A program made the translations under genes and the position numbers. 53,316 nt of DNA from Erysipelotrichaceae bacterium (GTDB lineage: Bacteria; Bacillota_I; Bacilli_A; RFN20; CAG-826): contig JALFFX010000059.1 of the NCBI GenBank assembly GCA_022777645.1, forward strand, positions 1 to 53,316, given 5' to 3'. Below the pieces are notes generated by a model. It made no database searches, was not told the origin of the DNA, and was given only the letters and a program-made list of their open reading frames with translations. Position 1 is the stretch's first letter; every line of letters starts with the position of its first letter. This document shows, in pieces, positions 48,830 to 53,316 of the stretch.

Positions 48830-51279
48830 TGAAACACCAAGACATCATTTCCAAGATGACTCTCCTTGAGAAAGTCATTCTCACCAGCGGTAAAAACTTC
48901 TGGGAATCGCAAGAAATTCTTGCTCACCATATTCCATCAATATTTTTTGCAGATGGTCCACATGGTATTAGAAAACAAGCTTTAGCAGCAGACCACTTAG
49001 GCTTAAATGAGTCGCTTAAAGCAACTTGTTTCCCAACTGCTGTCACAATTGCTTCAAGTTTTGATAAAGAACTCGGCGAAGAAATTGGTGTCTGCTTAGG
49101 AAAAGAAGCTCTTGCCCAAAAAGTAAATGTTTTATTAGGTCCAGGACTCAATATTAAACGCAATCCACGTTGTGGCCGTAACTTTGAATATTTTAGCGAA
49201 GATCCTTATCTTGCAGGCAATATGGCTGGTTCATATGTTAAAGGTATTCAATCAAATGGAATTTCTGCGTGCTTAAAGCATTTTGCTTGTAATTCACAAG
49301 AAGAAAAACGCATGACCCTTAATAGTGTTGTTGACGAAAGAGCACTCCGCGAAATATATCTCACCGGTTTTGAAATCGCAGTTAAAGAAGCAAAACCAAA
49401 AACAATAATGTCATCATATAACCTCATCAATGGTGTATATGCGAATGAAAATGAACATGTCTTAAAAGAAATTCTTCGCAACGAATGGGGCTATGATGGT
49501 GTTGTCTTAACCGACTGGGGCGGAGAAAATGATCGTGTCAAAGGACTTATCGCTGGCAATGAAATGGAAATGCCAGGAGCAGGTGGCGACACAGTTCATG
49601 ATATTATGGTCGCAATTAAAGAAGGAAGACTTGAAGAAAGCGTCTTAGATGAAAATATCGACCGTTTATTAGATTTAATTCTTACCACTTCCAAACCATT
49701 TGAAGGCGATAAAAAATATGAATTTGATGTCGAAAAACATCACGCCTTTGCCGTTAAATGCGCCGAAGAATCAATGGTTCTTCTTAAAAACGAAGACAAC
49801 ATTCTTCCTTTGAAAGAAAAAACAAAAGTTGCTTTAGTTGGTGATTTTGCAATGACTCCACGATATCAAGGAGCTGGTAGTTCATTAGTTAATTGCACAA
49901 AACTTGAAAACACTCTTGATATTGTAAAAGAATATGATTTTGAATATTTAGGTCATGAAAAAGGCTTCCATCGTTTTGGTAAAAAGAGTAATGGCTTAAT
50001 CAAAAAAGCTCTCAAACTTGCTAGCCAAGCAGAAGTTGTTGTTGTTTATTTAGGTCTTGATGAAGCAATTGAAGCAGAAGGTCTTGATCGTAAAAATATT
50101 AAAATCAACGACAATCAAGTCGAATTGCTAAAAGCCTTAAAAGAAGCCGGTAAAAAAGTTGTTGGTGTCCTTCACGCCGGAAGCGTTGTTGAAATGCCTT
50201 GGCTTAAATATTGCGATGCTTTATTAAATGCTTATCTTCCTGGTCAAGGTGGCGCAAGAGCGGTATTAAACGTCTTAACAGGTAAAGTTAATCCATCTGG
50301 TAAAACTGCTGAAACATATCCACTTTCATATGATGATGTTCCATCAAAAGTAGATTTCCCAGCAAGAGGAAGTTCCGTTTATTATCGCGATTCAATTTTC
50401 GTTGGTTACCGTTATTACAATAAAGTTAATAAAGATGTCTTATTCCCGTTCGGCTTTGGCTTATCATATTCAAAATTTGAATATAGTGATCTAAAAGTCG
50501 ATGAAAAAGGTGTTAGCTTCACCATCACAAATAGTAGTGATGTTGATGGTAAAGAAATTGCACAACTTTACGTTTCAAAAGTTGATTCAAAAATCTATCG
50601 AAGCGCCCCAGAACTTAAAGGCTTTGTCAAAGTTAGCCTAAAAGCTCATGAAAGTAAGAACGTACGCATTGATTTTGATGAATATACATATCGCTTCTTC
50701 GATGTTAAGAAAAACGCTTGGAATAAAGAAGCGGGTGAATATCAATTGTTAGTCGGTGCTTCAAGCCGCGATATTAGACTTGAAGATAAAATCAATATTG
50801 AAGGAGATGTTTTAGAAGAAGTAAGTGATATTCCAACCTATTATTCTGGAGATATTCAAAACGTTAGCGATAATGAATTTAAATTGATTTATCAAAACGA
50901 TCTTCCTTCAACATCACTTAATTTTATTAAGAAAAATAGAATATACGTTGACTATAACACAACAGTGAACGAATTAAGATATGCAAAAGGCTGGACAGGC
51001 AGATTCTTCTCTGGTGTCATTCGCTTTGCTATCGGTTTGCTAAAAGTATTTGGAGATGTGAAAACATCAAATACACTTGTTATGGGCGTGCTTCATCAGC
51101 CAATGAGAGGGTTGTCAAGAATGACTGGCGGAGCATTAACATATAAACAATTAGACGGCCTTATCAAAATGTTCAATGGTCATTTCTTCAAAGGACTTAA
51201 CCATTTCTTCAAGATGGGTAAGGTGTCAAAGAACGAACTTAAAGAAATTCGTTCGTTTGGAAAGGAAACAAAAAAATAA
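48829..51279 (+). CDS. Glycoside hydrolase family 3 (beta-glucosidase-like), no signal peptide
   Basis: IFFADGPHGIRKQ, LGPGLNIKRNPRCGRNFEYFSEDP, GVVLTDWGG, FnIII-like C-terminal domain; TAATG overlap with GT2 stop. Confidence 0.92.
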   Translation: MKHQDIISKMTLLEKVILTSGKNFWESQEILAHHIPSIFFADGPHGIRKQALAADHLGLNESLKATCFPTAVTIASSFDKELGEEIGVCLGKEALAQKVNVLLGPGLNIKRNPRCGRNFEYFSEDPYLAGNMAGSYVKGIQSNGISACLKHFACNSQEEKRMTLNSVVDERALREIYLTGFEIAVKEAKPKTIMSSYNLINGVYANENEHVLKEILRNEWGYDGVVLTDWGGENDRVKGLIAGNEMEMPGAGGDTVHDIMVAIKEGRLEESVLDENIDRLLDLILTTSKPFEGDKKYEFDVEKHHAFAVKCAEESMVLLKNEDNILPLKEKTKVALVGDFAMTPRYQGAGSSLVNCTKLENTLDIVKEYDFEYLGHEKGFHRFGKKSNGLIKKALKLASQAEVVVVYLGLDEAIEAEGLDRKNIKINDNQVELLKALKEAGKKVVGVLHAGSVVEMPWLKYCDALLNAYLPGQGGARAVLNVLTGKVNPSGKTAETYPLSYDDVPSKVDFPARGSSVYYRDSIFVGYRYYNKVNKDVLFPFGFGLSYSKFEYSDLKVDEKGVSFTITNSSDVDGKEIAQLYVSKVDSKIYRSAPELKGFVKVSLKAHESKNVRIDFDEYTYRFFDVKKNAWNKEAGEYQLLVGASSRDIRLEDKINIEGDVLEEVSDIPTYYSGDIQNVSDNEFKLIYQNDLPSTSLNFIKKNRIYVDYNTTVNELRYAKGWTGRFFSGVIRFAIGLLKVFGDVKTSNTLVMGVLHQPMRGLSRMTGGALTYKQLDGLIKMFNGHFFKGLNHFFKMGKVSKNELKEIRSFGKETKK

Positions 51280-51281
51280 TT

Positions 51282-52340
51282 ATGGAAATCGAGGTAAAAC
51301 CATTATCATCTAACGGCTTTATTGCCTTCTTCCAACGCATTTATCGTTGGTGGTTAAGTGTTTGGTATTCATTTTCTGACAAACACCCTAAATTTGCATC
51401 CTTACTTTATAAAGTAGGATTCTTCTTCGCCTTCTCAATGGCGGTTACTGTTTGGCAATTTATCATCATGACTTTCTTGCCATACGCCTTCACATCAACA
51501 TGGGGAACACCATTTTGCTGGCCTCGTGTTGAATTACCATTTAAAGATGCAGCCGGCAATGCTTTATATTTTGGAATTTTCAATGAGCCAGCTCAATTTG
51601 TAGATGCAGCCGGAAAAACATTCCAAGCATATACAGAAGCTGAAGTTCAATTGATGTCGCTTAATCCAGCATTAACTCTTAAAGCAGGTGGTTTAGGCAA
51701 CTTCATCGCTTTTGAAATTGCAGTCTTCACTGCCCAATGCATCAACTTCCCACTTCAAAGAAACATCACATATAAATCAAAAGGAAATCCATATTTCCAA
51801 GCTTTGATGTATTTTGTTGGTTGGGTTGGCGTTTCTATTCTTACAAACGCTATATGGGGCATTGCAAATCCACTTCTCCTCTCATGGAATATGCCTGATG
51901 TTGTTATTGGCTTATTAAAAACATTCCTCACCGGTGGTGTCTCAATGTTTATCTTCTTCTTCATTTTCCTTCTCATTTTCCCAAATCTTGAGAACAGTGC
52001 TAAATCATTAGAAAAACGTTATGAAAAAGCCAAAGATTCAGATATGAGTGATGAAAAGAAAGAAGCCCTTCATCAAAAAGCTTTAGCTATGAGAAAAAGA
52101 GCAGATGAAGAAAACGCTCGTTTAGCAGTAATCTCTACTTCATCAATCGCAGATTCAAAAGCCATTAATTATCATTCTTGTTTAACAAGATTAAATAAAA
52201 TGAAAGATGAAAAAGGCGATGCGAATGAAATTGCTGAACTTGAAAAATTATTAAATACAAAACTTGAAGAAGCTATTAATGCAAAAAAACGCCACGAAGA
52301 AGCTGTTAAGGTGTATAATAGTTTGCATGAAGCTCAATAA
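51282..52340 (+). CDS. GtrA-like membrane protein with charged coiled-coil tail
   Basis: TM segments VGFFFAFSMAVTVWQFIIMTFLP, CINFPLQRNITYKSKGNPYFQALMYFVGWVGVSILTNAIWG, GGVSMFIFFFIFLLIF; K/E-rich tail. Confidence 0.7.
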   Translation: MEIEVKPLSSNGFIAFFQRIYRWWLSVWYSFSDKHPKFASLLYKVGFFFAFSMAVTVWQFIIMTFLPYAFTSTWGTPFCWPRVELPFKDAAGNALYFGIFNEPAQFVDAAGKTFQAYTEAEVQLMSLNPALTLKAGGLGNFIAFEIAVFTAQCINFPLQRNITYKSKGNPYFQALMYFVGWVGVSILTNAIWGIANPLLLSWNMPDVVIGLLKTFLTGGVSMFIFFFIFLLIFPNLENSAKSLEKRYEKAKDSDMSDEKKEALHQKALAMRKRADEENARLAVISTSSIADSKAINYHSCLTRLNKMKDEKGDANEIAELEKLLNTKLEEAINAKKRHEEAVKVYNSLHEAQ

Positions 52341-53316
52341 ATCACATTACAATTATTTAATTATCGGAGCCGGTTTATACGGCTCCGTTTTGGCATACGA
52401 GTTAAATAAACGTGGCTATAAAGTTCTCGTTGTCGAAAAGAAAAATCACATTGCCGGAAATATTTATACCGAAAAGAAAGAAAATATCGATGTTCATGTT
52501 TACGGCGCCCACATATTCCACACATCAAATAAGATGATTTGGGAATATGTAAATAATTTTGTCGAATTCATCCCATTTATCAATTCGCCTATTGCTAATT
52601 ATAAAGGTGAACTTTATAACATGCCTTTCAACATGAATACATTTAGCAAAATGTTTGAAGGTGTTATAACACCAAGCGATGCAAAAAGAAGAATCGAAGA
52701 CGAAATTAAAGCTGCCAATATTAAAGAAATCAAAAATTTAGAAGATCAAGCCATTTCTTTAGTAGGCACGACAGTATATGAAAAATTGATCAAAGGTTAT
52801 ACAGCAAAACAATGGGGCAAGTCTTGCGATGAACTTCCATCATTTATCATCAAACGATTACCACTTCGCTTTACTTTTGATAACAATTATTTCAATGACG
52901 ATTACCAAGGTATTCCAAAAGATGGTTATACCAAATTGGTAGAAGGTATGCTCAAAGATATCGAAGTAGTATTAAATACTGATTATTTCGAACATAAGGA
53001 TGAATTAAATGCGTTAGCAGATAAAATCATCTTTACTGGTCCAATTGATCAATTGTTCGATTATAAATACGGACATCTTGAATATCGAAGTGTGCGCTTT
53101 GAAAACGAACTTCTTGATGAAGAGAATCATCAAGGCGTCGCCGTTGTTAATTACACCGATCGAGAAACACCATACACAAGAATTATTGAACATAAACACT
53201 TCAATAAATTCAATAAATCAGAAAAAACAATTATTTCCAAAGAATATCCACTTCCTGCCAGTGAAACAAGTGAACCATATTATCCAATCAATGATGATAG
53301 AAATATGAATCTTGTT
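52327..53316 (+). CDS. glf: UDP-galactopyranose mutase, C-terminus outside window
   Basis: MKLNKSHYNYLIIGAGLYGSVLAYELNKRGYKVLVVEKKNHIAGNIYTEKKENIDVHVYGAHIFHTSNKMIWEYVNNF read from ATG at 52327; open to window end, absent from ORF track. Confidence 0.93.
   Translation, partial: MKLNKSHYNYLIIGAGLYGSVLAYELNKRGYKVLVVEKKNHIAGNIYTEKKENIDVHVYGAHIFHTSNKMIWEYVNNFVEFIPFINSPIANYKGELYNMPFNMNTFSKMFEGVITPSDAKRRIEDEIKAANIKEIKNLEDQAISLVGTTVYEKLIKGYTAKQWGKSCDELPSFIIKRLPLRFTFDNNYFNDDYQGIPKDGYTKLVEGMLKDIEVVLNTDYFEHKDELNALADKIIFTGPIDQLFDYKYGHLEYRSVRFENELLDEENHQGVAVVNYTDRETPYTRIIEHKHFNKFNKSEKTIISKEYPLPASETSEPYYPINDDRNMNLV

Noticed and set aside
48924-49163. Antisense ORF in the GH3 gene (also 49248..49481)
   Set aside because: Antisense to a well-supported glycosidase; no SD or family match
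53045-53308. 87-aa plus-strand ORF and 53014..53199 minus-strand ORF
   Set aside because: Both fall inside the glf coding frame, which stays open from 52327 to the window end
1-53316. CRISPR array, tRNA/rRNA genes, prophage or transposase genes
   Set aside because: None recognised by reading; no short-spaced direct repeats with unique spacers other than the 23-bp repeat array, which has no spacers

Overview
AT-rich, gene-dense bacterial chromosome segment. It is most consistent with a reduced-genome Bacilli/Mollicutes-like gut lineage that uses UGA as stop. Most of the window is core genome in Bacillus-like synteny: fhs, miaA, ymcA-like, miaB, ymdB, rny, recA, cinA(C), pgsA, rnpB RNA, gpsB, recU, nth, dnaD, cca-like, hup, der, cmk, an FMN riboswitch with a RibU-type transporter, rsmG, mnmG, sufCDSUB, hit, gpsA, yhaM, recX and a glycolipid glycosyltransferase/flippase pair. 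Accessory parts are ABC exporters at the left edge, an AAA/DUF4143 ATPase preceded by an exact 23-bp-period repeat array, two PrsA-like lipoproteins, a four-copy tandem lipoprotein array, and a surface-polysaccharide locus (capE/G/F-like, GT2, GH3, GtrA-like, glf) at the right edge. The strongest signals for follow-up are: (1) the lipoprotein array (40.1-43.1 kb), with an alternating alpha-beta-alpha-beta pattern in promoters and C-termini but neighbour-like similarity in the 5' coding region, which suggests duplication plus gene conversion; (2) an HTH domain fused to the UDP-GlcNAc 4,6-dehydratase, with candidate operator repeats upstream; (3) the 23-bp repeat array at 14.03-14.12 kb; (4) a possible structured rny 5' UTR; (5) a truncated CCA-adding-like enzyme. 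All calls come from reading the sequence and the supplied ORF track. No database searches were run.
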